Source: Chryseobacterium daecheongense
GTDB taxonomy: Bacteria; Bacteroidota; Bacteroidia; Flavobacteriales; Weeksellaceae
Reading direction: 5' to 3'
Assembly (NCBI RefSeq): GCF_003729955.1
Contig: NZ_RJTX01000001.1
Coordinates: forward strand, 1,364,001 to 1,428,000
DNA: 64,000 nt
Shown: piece after piece, positions 35,214 through 44,534 of the stretch
Layout of the letters: every line of letters begins with the position of its first letter
Position numbering within the stretch: the stretch's first letter is position 1
Position numbers and translations under genes: made by a program
Notes under the pieces: model-generated
The model's database searches: none
The model's input: only the letters and a program-made list of their open reading frames with translations
What the model was told of the DNA's origin: nothing

Positions 35214-35819
35214 TTAAATATTTCCTTTAAATGGTTCCATTGTGGCCTGTCCGTCCTGTGAAATCCCCTCTCTGATAATAACTTTTTTAGCAGTAAGAAA
35301 AAGAATTTTTAAATCGAATAACAATGATACATTGTTCACATACCATACATCCAATTCAAATTTCTTTTCCCATGAAATAGCATTTCTTCCGCTCACTTGG
35401 GCCCAACCCGTAATTCCTGGCCTCACTTCATGACGCCGTTTTTGGTTCTCATTATATAATGGAAGGTATTCCGGAAGCAGAGGACGTGGCCCTATTAATG
35501 CCATATCTCCTTTCAAGACGTTGAGCAACTGTGGAAGTTCGTCCAAAGAGGTTTTACGGACAAAAGTACCTATAGCCGTTAAACGTTCTGCATCAGACAA
35601 AAGATTTCCCTGAGCATCTGTTTTATCATTCATCGTTTTAAACTTGATGATCTTGAATATTTTTTCTTTTCTACCAGGACGTGCCTGAAAAAAGAACGGT
35701 TTACCATCATTTGCAAAAAATAGGCCTATTGTAACTATAATAAAAATAGGACTCAGAATGACCAAGCCGATAAAAGCAATAAAAAAATCAATGACTCTTT
35801 TTAAAAAGTTTTTATACAT
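35214..35819 (-). CDS. pglC: Initiating sugar phosphotransferase (PglC-like)
   Basis: 201 residues, a minimal monotopic phosphotransferase. Re-entrant helix [82 protein letters not shown] and [12 protein letters not shown]. PglC moves phospho-diNAc-bacillosamine to undecaprenyl phosphate, and the adjacent pglD/pglE genes make that donor likely here. It overlaps the preceding glycosyltransferase by one base. Confidence 0.9.
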   Translation of the reverse strand: MYKNFLKRVIDFFIAFIGLVILSPIFIIVTIGLFFANDGKPFFFQARPGRKEKIFKIIKFKTMNDKTDAQGNLLSDAERLTAIGTFVRKTSLDELPQLLNVLKGDMALIGPRPLLPEYLPLYNENQKRRHEVRPGITGWAQVSGRNAISWEKKFELDVWYVNNVSLLFDLKILFLTAKKVIIREGISQDGQATMEPFKGNI

Positions 35820-37015
35820 TATGCCCTTTTTACAATTAGATTATAAGATCTCTCCACCAGATATTCTTTAAGAAGTAATTTCTCTGCATTGTCTGCCAAT
35901 TCCTGCAAGTTGTCTTTATGCAGTATAAGTTGCAGTTTAGCCTGCATTTCTTTTTGATCTCCTGCTATGACTTTGTAACCACATTTTGCCTCTTCAATAA
36001 TATCTCCAATATCCGTATTAGGATCTGTAGCAGCAATAACAGGCATCTTCATTTCCAGGTAGGATAAAAGCCTTGATGGAAAATTAGGAATTAAAAAATT
36101 TTTATCCAGAAATATCAATCCTATATCACAAGCTGTCAGCAAACGATCATAATCATCTTTTGGTAATCTTTTTATCAGTTTTGCATTCACCGGCTTAAGA
36201 TCGTTAAACCATTTTTGTATTCTGTCAAATTCTGTACCTTCTCCCACAATGAGAAAGAAAGCTTCAGGGTCTTTGGTTGCTGCAATAGTATCCAATAAAA
36301 AATCTAATCCCTGAGGTTTTCCAAGATTTCCTCCATAAACCAAGACTTTTTTATCTGTTGGAATCCCATATTTCCTGCGGATATTGTTTTTTTCTTCCGG
36401 AGTATAATTAAAGCTGACAGGTTCAATAGTATTAGGATTTACCTCAACTTTTTCGGGTACAATTTCCGGATTATGTTTCAGTAAAAACTTTGCATTCGCC
36501 GGTGACATGCATCCTATGGTATCAGAAATCCGGTAAAGTTTTTTTTCTTTATTCACAAATTTACGGTGCAGAACACCTCCTTCTTTCAGCAATTTCATAT
36601 CTACAGCATTCTGAGGAAAAATATCTTTCAGTAAAAGATAGGTTTTCGCATTATTTTTCTTTTTCAGGTATTCAATCACTTTAACCAATGTAATGGGCGG
36701 AGTGGAATACAGAATAAGATCAAACTTCTTGTGAGACAGGTATTTTTTGATTGCCGAAAGGTATTGAAACTCTAAAGCCAGCGTTCCAATACCTTTTTCA
36801 ATAATATTTGTTTTTTGAATATTGAATGTTTTTACTTTCAATATAGATCCTTCAGCACTTTCTTTGAAATGAGTGGAAATATTTCTTCTTCTTTCTACTG
36901 GTGAAACCACTACAACATTATGTCCTTCATTACGAAACTTCCGTAACAAATCCTGATAGATTCCTCTTTCGTCCAGAGAGTTGATGTCCACCAATGTCAA
37001 AAAAATAATATTCAT
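35819..37015 (-). CDS. Glycosyltransferase, GT4 (WbuB-like)
   Basis: 398 residues. GT-B with [37 protein letters not shown] and [19 protein letters not shown]. Length, the early [20 protein letters not shown] and placement next to L-FucNAc genes resemble WbuB, the L-FucNAc transferase. That donor would come from the capE/capF/wecB-like genes just upstream. The donor is inferred from context, not from residues. Confidence 0.82.
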   Translation of the reverse strand: MNIIFLTLVDINSLDERGIYQDLLRKFRNEGHNVVVVSPVERRRNISTHFKESAEGSILKVKTFNIQKTNIIEKGIGTLALEFQYLSAIKKYLSHKKFDLILYSTPPITLVKVIEYLKKKNNAKTYLLLKDIFPQNAVDMKLLKEGGVLHRKFVNKEKKLYRISDTIGCMSPANAKFLLKHNPEIVPEKVEVNPNTIEPVSFNYTPEEKNNIRRKYGIPTDKKVLVYGGNLGKPQGLDFLLDTIAATKDPEAFFLIVGEGTEFDRIQKWFNDLKPVNAKLIKRLPKDDYDRLLTACDIGLIFLDKNFLIPNFPSRLLSYLEMKMPVIAATDPNTDIGDIIEEAKCGYKVIAGDQKEMQAKLQLILHKDNLQELADNAEKLLLKEYLVERSYNLIVKRA

Positions 37016-37018
37016 CCT

Positions 37019-38158
37019 TTAGATTTCTTCAGACCAAACTGTTCTTTTAATATAATCCGTATAAGAAATAATGATGCGTACCACTTTTTCAGATACGTTA
37101 GGCATTGAATAGTCTGCCACTTGACGGAAATTACGTTCAGTTCCCGTCTTCTGTTGTAATACCTGTACCAATCCTTGCATAATACGCTCCGGCGAAAGCC
37201 CTACCATCATTACACTGCCCTCTTCCATAGCTTCCGGTCTTTCATGCGCCTGACGAATATTAAGAGCTCTGAAATTAAGTATTGAAGATTCTTCCGAGAT
37301 GGTTCCTGAATCTGATAATACGGCATATGCCCTTTTTTGCAGGGCATTATAATCATGAAAACCCAGCGGTTTAAGAAACTGGATCTCCGGACGCATTTCA
37401 ATTTTCATTTTCTCTATCATATTTCTCGTACGCGGGTGGGTGGAAACAATGATAGGATATTGATATTTTTCTGCAATGGCATTCAATGAATCCATCAGTC
37501 CTCTGAAGTTCTTTTCTGAATTTATATTTTCTTCACGATGTGAGGACACTACAAAGAATTTCCCTTCTTCAAGGTTAAGCTTTTGCAATACATTCGATGC
37601 TTCTATCTGAGGTAAGTAATGGTTTAAAACCTCAAACATTGGTGAGCCCGTTTTGATGATCCTGTCTGCAGGAAGTCCTTCACGTAATAAATATTCTCTC
37701 GCAATATCGGAATACGTAAGATTGATATCTGCTGTATGATCTACTATTTTACGGTTGGTTTCTTCCGGCACTCGCTGATCAAAACATCTGTTTCCCGCCT
37801 CCATATGGAAAATAGGAATATGTCTTTTCTTAGCAGGGATCGCACATAAGCAGGAGTTTGTATCTCCTAACACCAAAAAGGCATCAGGTTTCAGCTCTTC
37901 CAACAAAGGATCTATTTTGATCAAGATATTCCCTACGGTTTCTGTTGCCGTCTTTCCGGCCGCTTCCAGGAAATAATCCGGTTTGCGAAGTCCCAAATCT
38001 TCAAAAAAGATCTGATTGAGCTCATAGTCATAATTCTGTCCTGTATGTACGATAATATGTTCTACCGCTTCAGATGTATCTAAAGCGGATAATACTCTGG
38101 AAAGTCTGATAATTTCAGGTCGTGTGCCTACGACCGTCATTACTTTTAATTTTTTCAT
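37019..38158 (-). CDS. wecB: Non-hydrolysing UDP-sugar 2-epimerase (CapG/FnlC/WecB family)
   Basis: 379 residues. MTVVGTRPEIIRLSRVLSAL, HTGQNYDYELNQIFFEDL, FHMEAGNRCFDQRVPEETNR, SSHREENINSEKNF and LSDSGTISEESSIL are all present. WecB epimerises UDP-GlcNAc; with CapE and CapF beside it, this member more likely makes UDP-L-FucNAc from UDP-L-PneNAc (the CapG/FnlC step). Lengths and order (capE, cupin, capF, capG) match capsule loci of that type. Confidence 0.9.
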   Translation of the reverse strand: MKKLKVMTVVGTRPEIIRLSRVLSALDTSEAVEHIIVHTGQNYDYELNQIFFEDLGLRKPDYFLEAAGKTATETVGNILIKIDPLLEELKPDAFLVLGDTNSCLCAIPAKKRHIPIFHMEAGNRCFDQRVPEETNRKIVDHTADINLTYSDIAREYLLREGLPADRIIKTGSPMFEVLNHYLPQIEASNVLQKLNLEEGKFFVVSSHREENINSEKNFRGLMDSLNAIAEKYQYPIIVSTHPRTRNMIEKMKIEMRPEIQFLKPLGFHDYNALQKRAYAVLSDSGTISEESSILNFRALNIRQAHERPEAMEEGSVMMVGLSPERIMQGLVQVLQQKTGTERNFRQVADYSMPNVSEKVVRIIISYTDYIKRTVWSEEI

Positions 38159-38174
38159 TAATCAATTTTGAATA

Positions 38175-39293
38175 TTAAACTTCTACAAAATAAGTATCTG
38201 CATCTTCAGCATTATAAGCCTCATTGATCCAGAAAATAGTATACAGGTCCTCATCTCCTATATTTTTGATATTATGGGTATACCAAATTGGCATATCTAC
38301 ATAAGCAGGCTCTGTACCGTCAAGATAAAAATCCAGTACTTCATTAGTATCAATCTTTCTCAACTGGATTAATGCTCTTCCTCTGATAACAGCAAAACGT
38401 TCTATTTTACGGGTATGGAAATGGTTTCCACGGGTTATTCCCGGAACCGTTGTAGAAAATGAACATTGCCCCCCGATTCCTAATCTGATCACTTCTACAA
38501 ATGCTCCACGAGGATCTGTATGCTGTGTGAATTTTACTGGATAATGGGTTTTATAATCTATATATGAACGGTACGTATTGAATAAATTATGTTCAAAGGA
38601 ATTGTTCAGTGCGGGAATTTCTCCGTTTTCAAAATATTTGGACTTGTATTCTTCAAGTAATGCCAAAACTTCGGATACTTTTTTGGTAGCTGTGGGTTCA
38701 ATAAATAGTTCAGCATTGCTCTTTTCCGAACGAATTTCACTGATAATAAGGTGTACCAATTCCTGAACATAGATAAGCTTTACCTCTCCGTCATTAGCAA
38801 GTGAAGGAGTTTCATTGTGAGTTAATTGGTAACAAAATGTAGCAATAAAGGAATTGTAAAAAGGTTTTCCAAAAGCTCCAAAAACATTAGGAATAATCAA
38901 GCCTGTTACTTTACCTCCATTTTCATTGGCCCACTGAACAATAACTTCACGGCCTTCTTTTTTTGATTTCCCATATAAATTATCCCGTTCTTCCTGGGTA
39001 GAGGAAGACATCAGTACATGGGCTTTTGAATTTGTTCTTTTTAAAGAGTCTACTAGTTTTTGAGCCAGCGCGATATTAGTATCATAAATGAACTGCTCAC
39101 TTTCATGACGATTCATCGCAGCCAAATGTACAATAACATCACATTCTGCAACGAATTTATCTAATTGCTCGTTGTTTTCAAAGAAGTCTTTATTAAAATC
39201 AATACGCTCAAATTCTTCAGGAAATAATCCTAATGTATTATACAAATGGCGGCCTATAAAACCATTCTGCCCTGTAATTCCTATTTTTCTCAT
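38175..39293 (-). CDS. capF: CapF-type reductase/epimerase (Rossmann plus cupin)
   Basis: 372 residues. An N-terminal short-chain dehydrogenase part (KIGITGQNGFIGRHLYNTL, LMSSSTQEERDNLYGKSKKEG) is joined from about 245 to a C-terminal cupin (PRGAFVEVIRLGIGGQCSFS, RGNHFHTRKIERFAVIRGRA). This two-domain arrangement is specific to CapF/FnlB, which epimerises C3 and reduces C4 in UDP-L-FucNAc synthesis. NHFH with the following E would bind zinc in the cupin. Confidence 0.93.
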   Translation of the reverse strand: MRKIGITGQNGFIGRHLYNTLGLFPEEFERIDFNKDFFENNEQLDKFVAECDVIVHLAAMNRHESEQFIYDTNIALAQKLVDSLKRTNSKAHVLMSSSTQEERDNLYGKSKKEGREVIVQWANENGGKVTGLIIPNVFGAFGKPFYNSFIATFCYQLTHNETPSLANDGEVKLIYVQELVHLIISEIRSEKSNAELFIEPTATKKVSEVLALLEEYKSKYFENGEIPALNNSFEHNLFNTYRSYIDYKTHYPVKFTQHTDPRGAFVEVIRLGIGGQCSFSTTVPGITRGNHFHTRKIERFAVIRGRALIQLRKIDTNEVLDFYLDGTEPAYVDMPIWYTHNIKNIGDEDLYTIFWINEAYNAEDADTYFVEV

Positions 39294-39335
39294 TGAGTAG
39301 TTTATTCTTATTAATCTTTTCGCTGCAACACAGCA

Positions 39336-39749
39336 TCAGCATTTATTGGCGAAGTAGTCCAAATCAAATCTGTATTCATCATGTATTTCTCCTAATTCAT
39401 AATCTGCTAGCACCAGTAGCTTACTTCCTTCTTCAGTGCTTTGAATAGCTGTTATACACCCTGCTTTGACATGCAGATAAGTTAGCTCTTTATCTGTCAA
39501 ATAATATGTATTGATTGTTAAATCTCTGGAAGGCTGTTGAAAATCATCTACTTCTATAACACAGATTTTGAAACTGCCTTTCATACAGGCAAACCAACGC
39601 TGTTCAATTTTATGTCCTTGCCAGCCTCTTACCTGTGCAGTCGATTGGTTTTCTATAGTATAGATCCTTTTCACGGAAGATGCATCAAACTCATTATTAA
39701 AAGTAATAATGCCTCTTACGTCTTCGTATCTATTTCCTTTCAATATCAT
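39336..39749 (-). CDS. Cupin, sugar-epimerase-like (WxcM/RmlC-related)
   Basis: 137 residues, single cupin. DVRGIITFNNEFDASSVKRIY, RGWQGHKIEQRWFACMKGSF and LHVKAGCITAIQS resemble the sugar 3,4-ketoisomerase/3,5-epimerase group, with GWQGHK in place of GFHAHK. It lies between the capE and capF homologues, a position often taken by such a small gene in Bacteroidetes loci. A role in shaping the L-HexNAc product is plausible but unproved. Confidence 0.7.
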   Translation of the reverse strand: MILKGNRYEDVRGIITFNNEFDASSVKRIYTIENQSTAQVRGWQGHKIEQRWFACMKGSFKICVIEVDDFQQPSRDLTINTYYLTDKELTYLHVKAGCITAIQSTEEGSKLLVLADYELGEIHDEYRFDLDYFANKC

Positions 39750-39770
39750 TTTAACAATCAGTGGTTCTTT

Positions 39771-40805
39771 TTAATAAGGGTACTGCATCACATCCTCCCC
39801 GAAAACTTCTTTACGGATTAACGGCAGGGTTGATATCAGCTTTTTCAATCCTTCAACTCCTTGCTGTTCGGTGTTATGTGAGTGATAATCTTCAATTTTT
39901 GATACATCTTCCTCGCCTTCTGAGAAGTATTTAGCATAGTTCAGGTCACGGTTATCCGCTGGTACACGATAAAAATTACCCATGTCTTCTGCTTTAATCA
40001 TTTCTTCCCTCGTACATAGTGTTTCATATAACTTTTCACCATGACGGGTCCCAATCACTTTTACAGGAACTTCTTTTCCAGTCAATTCAATTAAGGCTTT
40101 TGCCAAATCACCAATGCTTCCTGCAGGAGCCTTATTTACGAATAAATCTCCAGGATTAGCATGTTCAAATGCGAATAATACCAAATCTACCGCATCTTCT
40201 AATGACATGAAGAATCTGGACATATTCGGGTCAGTAATCGTAATAGGTTCTCCTTTCTGGATCTGATTTAAAAATAACGGAATCACAGAACCTCTTGATG
40301 CCATAACATTTCCGTAACGGGTAAGGCATACAACGGTATCTGTTAAGTTACGGGCTTCTGCAACCGCTACTTTTTCCATCATTGCTTTGGAAATCCCCAT
40401 TGCATTGATCGGGTATGCTGCTTTATCTGTGGATAAACAGATAACTTTTTGAACTTTGTTGGCAGCTGCAGCACGAATGACATTCTGGGTTCCTTCTACA
40501 TTGGTTTTTACAGCCTGCATCGGGAAAAACTCGCAAGACGGCACCTGCTTTAATGCAGCTGCATGAAAAATGTAATCCACTCCTCTTGTTGCCGGTTCTA
40601 CACTAGAAAAATCCCTTACATCACCTATATAATATTTTATTTTGTCATTTTTATACAGGTTGCGCATATCATCCTGCTTTTTCTCATCTCTCGAGAAAAT
40701 ACGGATTTCTTTGAAATGATCTGTCTGTAAAAAACGATTAAGAACAGCCGTTCCGAAAGAACCTGTACCACCGGTGATTAAAAGTGTTTTATTTTGTATT
40801 TTCAT
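39771..40805 (-). CDS. capE: Inverting UDP-GlcNAc 4,6-dehydratase/5-epimerase (CapE/FnlA)
   Basis: 344 residues. NAD site TGGTGSFGTAVL, LSTDKAAYPINAMGISKAMM with the Met-x-x-x-Lys pair used by this group in place of Tyr-x-x-x-Lys, and NMSRFFMSLEDAVDLVLFAF. The C-terminal GTRHGEKLYETL is typical. It begins UDP-L-FucNAc synthesis by making the 4-keto-6-deoxy-L-sugar. A soluble form, unlike the membrane-anchored homologue at 55510. Confidence 0.92.
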   Translation of the reverse strand: MKIQNKTLLITGGTGSFGTAVLNRFLQTDHFKEIRIFSRDEKKQDDMRNLYKNDKIKYYIGDVRDFSSVEPATRGVDYIFHAAALKQVPSCEFFPMQAVKTNVEGTQNVIRAAAANKVQKVICLSTDKAAYPINAMGISKAMMEKVAVAEARNLTDTVVCLTRYGNVMASRGSVIPLFLNQIQKGEPITITDPNMSRFFMSLEDAVDLVLFAFEHANPGDLFVNKAPAGSIGDLAKALIELTGKEVPVKVIGTRHGEKLYETLCTREEMIKAEDMGNFYRVPADNRDLNYAKYFSEGEEDVSKIEDYHSHNTEQQGVEGLKKLISTLPLIRKEVFGEDVMQYPY

Positions 40806-40808
40806 TTC

Positions 40809-41816
40809 TTATTGTAATAATTTTATTAAAATTTCTATTTGGTTATGAACTTTTGCAATGGTAGGTTTTATATCTGGCTTCAATGACTTTTCAAACGCTT
40901 CTGCAATTTCATCTACCGAAAATGGATTAAACGTTATTGAAGGTTGACAAACTGCATATGTATATGGCAAATCAGCTCCTATAACCTTACAACCACTGTC
41001 AATAGCTTCAACAAGACCGAGACCAAAACTTTCTGATAGCGATGGAAACACTAAAAATTCTGATGATGCATAAATTTCAGACAATTCATTTCGTCCAATA
41101 AAACCAAAATTAATAATTGGATATCCTCTTTGTTGTAATGATTTAATTAGCTCAACTTCAAATGTTGCGTTTTCACTAATTGTTAAACCTAATTCCCCAA
41201 TTTTAAATTTATCATAGAATTTGCAAAATCCTTCAATTAATCTTTGATGATTTTTATGGGTCCCAACATTACTGATATAGACAAATTTATATTTATTTTT
41301 AATAATATGATCTACAGGAGGCAGAGGAGGAAAAAATGGAATTACTTGTACAGTTTCTTTCTTCAGGTTATATTTTTCAGATAATCCATTTCTAACATTT
41401 TCAGACTGCACAATCCATCTATCTGTATTCTTCTTAATACAATGTAAGACCATCATTTTTATCCCGATGGTAATTTTGTTAATTAAACTTATATCATCTG
41501 GAATTTTTATAAAAAGCTGTTGATGAAAATAAGTTGAAACCTCTGCATTGAGCTTTAGTGAAGGAGGGAGATTTCCAAAACATAATACTTTAGAGAATTT
41601 ATTTCTATTTTCTTTATAAAATGCATGTCTGGATCTTAACCCAGATTTTAAATAGGTAACATCATTGCCAGAATTAATTATAGGGTGATTTTGAAATACT
41701 CTACTATCTAATAAATAATGTACGCGCATTCCACTTGATTCTAAATTTTCTATTAAATAATCTAACAGAACTTTTCCTCCACTATTATTAATATAAATTG
41801 CATCTAATAATACCAT
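40809..41816 (-). CDS. Glycosyltransferase, GT4
   Basis: 335 residues. N terminus VLLDAIYINNSGGKVLLDYL, donor half FVYISNVGTHKNHQRLIEGF and VFPSLSESFGLGLVEAIDSG. A GT-B enzyme expected to act on a lipid-linked acceptor in module B. It starts 36 bases after the preceding glycosyltransferase and ends 3 bases before capE. This group of genes is visibly more AT-rich than the capE-wecB genes next to it, which is usual for serotype-specific genes. Confidence 0.87.
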   Translation of the reverse strand: MVLLDAIYINNSGGKVLLDYLIENLESSGMRVHYLLDSRVFQNHPIINSGNDVTYLKSGLRSRHAFYKENRNKFSKVLCFGNLPPSLKLNAEVSTYFHQQLFIKIPDDISLINKITIGIKMMVLHCIKKNTDRWIVQSENVRNGLSEKYNLKKETVQVIPFFPPLPPVDHIIKNKYKFVYISNVGTHKNHQRLIEGFCKFYDKFKIGELGLTISENATFEVELIKSLQQRGYPIINFGFIGRNELSEIYASSEFLVFPSLSESFGLGLVEAIDSGCKVIGADLPYTYAVCQPSITFNPFSVDEIAEAFEKSLKPDIKPTIAKVHNQIEILIKLLQ

Positions 41817-41851
41817 TATTTAATCATTTCTAATTAATACTATCTCCCGAG

Positions 41852-42955
41852 TCAGGACAGTTTATTAAATAAAACAAGATGATCATCAACCATTTGTTCA
41901 ATTGTATATTTTTTAGCTTTATTTATAGAGTTCATTTTCATCAAATTTAATTTTTCTCCAAATAATAAATTAATTTTTTCAATTAATTGTTCTGGATTAT
42001 CAACATCAACAATATACCCATTCTCACCTTCTTCTATTAAACTGTAAGCTGCCCCCACATTTTTAGTAGATATTAATGGTAAACCATTAGCTATTGCTTC
42101 ATTTAAAACTAATCCCCAAATATCTTCTCTACTTGGGCAAACAAAAGCATCACTAACTTTCAAATACTTTAGAATTTCATTTTTAGTTAATTTTCCTAAA
42201 AAATGTATTTTATTATGATCAAGATCAGAATCCAAAACCATTTTTTTCAATTCATCTTCTTGTTCTCCTGAACCAATAATTAAGGTTTCAAAATTCTTTT
42301 TGGTATCATGTTTTAGTGCCTCAATTAATACATCAACTCCTTTTCTATGAACTAACTGCCCTACAAATGTCAAATAAAAAACATCAGGATTTAATCCTAA
42401 ACTTTCTCTTTCTTTATAAAGTGTTTCTTTATCCGGAATATTATTTACCAATTCGTTGTTAAAAATTGAGGTAAAATGATATTCATAAATATCTTTTTCC
42501 TTAGCTCCATAATATTTCAAAGTTTCAGTTGTATTTTTACCGCTAGAAAGCCAATAATTAGCTGAGCCGATTAAAAATTTTTTAAAGCTTGTCTTAAAAA
42601 ATCCTTTGGTAACAAATCCTCCATCTGAGCTAAGAATAAATTCTTTTCTAAAAAATATACAATAAAAAATTGTAAAAATTTCAGGTAATAAATAATATCC
42701 TCCTACCACTAAAATATCATTTCTATGAGATCTTAACAATTTAAATAATTTAAAAATACCTTTTAATTTTGACTGCTCAAATAAAAAAGTGTGATTAAAT
42801 TCTCTTTTTTTCTCCTCTTTTTTCCAAGGAGAGTTATCCATACTCTTATTATAAAAAATTACATTCAAATCAATTTTTTTGGATAATTCATTAAAAAAAT
42901 CAACTCTGTAAGGAGATGGAATATAGTTTAGAAAAACAACTTTTTTACCCTTCAT
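41852..42955 (-). CDS. Glycosyltransferase, GT4
   Basis: 367 residues. GT-B with VVFLNYIPSPYRVDFFNEL at the N terminus and YLTFVGQLVHRKGVDVLIEA, VCPSREDIWGLVLNEAIANG and GENGYIVDVDNPEQL in the donor half, where EDIWGLVLNEA carries the EX7E-like element. The YIPSPYR opening is typical of one GT4 subgroup in capsule loci. Donor unknown. It lies 3 bases after the acyltransferase. Confidence 0.88.
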   Translation of the reverse strand: MKGKKVVFLNYIPSPYRVDFFNELSKKIDLNVIFYNKSMDNSPWKKEEKKREFNHTFLFEQSKLKGIFKLFKLLRSHRNDILVVGGYYLLPEIFTIFYCIFFRKEFILSSDGGFVTKGFFKTSFKKFLIGSANYWLSSGKNTTETLKYYGAKEKDIYEYHFTSIFNNELVNNIPDKETLYKERESLGLNPDVFYLTFVGQLVHRKGVDVLIEALKHDTKKNFETLIIGSGEQEDELKKMVLDSDLDHNKIHFLGKLTKNEILKYLKVSDAFVCPSREDIWGLVLNEAIANGLPLISTKNVGAAYSLIEEGENGYIVDVDNPEQLIEKINLLFGEKLNLMKMNSINKAKKYTIEQMVDDHLVLFNKLS

Positions 42956-42958
42956 TTT

Positions 42959-43471
42959 TTATACTTCTAATTTTTTAAATTCTTTTGCCGGAGACCCTAA
43001 TGCGATAACATTTGAAGCAATATCTTTATTAACTAAAGAAGTGGCACCAATTATACTGCTCCTGCCAACGGTTGTATTTCCAACAATAGTAACCCGCGCT
43101 CCAATCCAACAGCCACTTTCAACTGATAATGAAAAAGAAATTCCAGCTCCAGCTCTTCTTTCTGCAGTACCAATTTCGTGTGATCCTGTTACAAATGCAA
43201 CATCAGGTCCGAAATCACATTTATCCCCAATGATAACAATTCCATTTCCATACACTTTAAAACCACTCCCAATCCAACAGTCTTCGCCAATAACAACCTG
43301 AGCAACAGTCCCTATATGTATTGGACCGACAACTTTAGTATCTTTACCGATCTGAATGCCTGAGATATTCAATAAAAATCTTTTTAAAGAAAAAAAGCGC
43401 GTGGTACACAAAAATGTGTTAATGATAAAAATCGCTAAAATTCTGAATACTTTTTTAATCAGATTTCCCAT
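42959..43471 (-). CDS. Hexapeptide-repeat O-acyltransferase
   Basis: 170 residues from ATG 43471 (MGNLIKKVFRILAIFIINTF), which overlaps the upstream glycosyltransferase by 17 bases; a longer reading begins at TTG. After a short hydrophobic N terminus, the left-handed beta-helix shows IGKDTKVVGPIHIGTVAQVV, FVTGSHEIGTAERRAG (catalytic-type His) and CWIGARVTIVGNTTVG, ending in GSPAKEFK. Maa/WbbJ-like enzymes acetylate sugar hydroxyls, so it probably O-acetylates the module B repeat unit. Confidence 0.85.
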   Translation of the reverse strand: MGNLIKKVFRILAIFIINTFLCTTRFFSLKRFLLNISGIQIGKDTKVVGPIHIGTVAQVVIGEDCWIGSGFKVYGNGIVIIGDKCDFGPDVAFVTGSHEIGTAERRAGAGISFSLSVESGCWIGARVTIVGNTTVGRSSIIGATSLVNKDIASNVIALGSPAKEFKKLEV

Positions 43472-44534
43472 TACGTTCAATTTTCTCAAAACTATTTTTC
43501 CAATTACTAATACCAAACAGATCAAAAACTTTTGAAGATTGATTAGCATATTTTCCAATCAATTCATCCTCATCAATATTTTTTAATTCCTTAAAAAAAG
43601 TTCTAAAATCATCTAAAGTTGGTGGAACATACATATATTCAATTCCATTGAGTTCACTGTATTCCATTGTTGACACCAGAATTTTATTATGCATCAAATG
43701 CTCGATACTTTTAGAAGGGAAATTATATAGATTTTCTTCATACTGAGGATCTCTACTATTAATTGAAAACGTTGCTTTCTCTAATTCTTTAACATAATTA
43801 TCATAATTTAAAAAACCTAAATATCTTATATTAGAAAATGTATTGCAATAGGTATCAACTAAACTTTGATCATCAATTTTTCCGGTAATAATTAATTCAT
43901 ATTCCGGAAATTCAGAAAAAGCTTTCAAAATCAATTCCGGGCATCTATTTTTAGATAAAATGCCAGATAACATAAATGATTTATTAACACTGGTAATTTT
44001 ACTATTGTCCTTAATTTCAGTAACAATACCTGGTAAGACTATCGTATTTTTTGAATACAAAAATTTATTAGAAGTCAAACTAATAACACCATCGGATTTA
44101 TTAATCAGATTAAAAATAAAGTTTTGTAATGATATTTTATTTTTGGAAGGGGTAAAGTCTAATAGAATTACAAACTGCTTAACTCTAGGCTTAAAAATTT
44201 TTAATAATAAGTAGAGGAAAACTGTTTGATGCGTTAAGTTATAATACCATAAGTTCACATTTCCTTTTATCCCCAAAAAAACTTTTAGATTATCAATAAA
44301 AATATTTAATAACCTGAAAACATTCTTATTGCTTAAAAAGCGAGTTTGGATGTAATGTATTCCATCATTTTCAACGATTTTTTCATCAATGTTTATAGGA
44401 ATCATGGACCAGACTTCGTCAAAACAATTATTATCAATTAAATTATATGAAAAATAATTTCCGGCAGCGGAAACATCTAAACTTTCTATTTTGTTTTTCG
44501 GAACAACATGTGTCAAAAATATTCTTTTATTCAT
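43455..44534 (-). CDS. Probable glycosyltransferase, GT-B, divergent
   Basis: 359 residues. The C-terminal half has FMLSGILSKNRCPELILKAF, YELIITGKIDDQSLVD, IRYLGFLNYDNYVKELE and YNFPSKSIEHLMHNKILVST, in the order expected of GT-B donor domains. The N-terminal half shows only weak similarity to known groups. It overlaps the polymerase gene by one base at its start and the acyltransferase by 17 bases at its end, so it is firmly within the operon. Confidence 0.75.
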   Translation of the reverse strand: MNKRIFLTHVVPKNKIESLDVSAAGNYFSYNLIDNNCFDEVWSMIPINIDEKIVENDGIHYIQTRFLSNKNVFRLLNIFIDNLKVFLGIKGNVNLWYYNLTHQTVFLYLLLKIFKPRVKQFVILLDFTPSKNKISLQNFIFNLINKSDGVISLTSNKFLYSKNTIVLPGIVTEIKDNSKITSVNKSFMLSGILSKNRCPELILKAFSEFPEYELIITGKIDDQSLVDTYCNTFSNIRYLGFLNYDNYVKELEKATFSINSRDPQYEENLYNFPSKSIEHLMHNKILVSTMEYSELNGIEYMYVPPTLDDFRTFFKELKNIDEDELIGKYANQSSKVFDLFGISNWKNSFEKIERNGKSD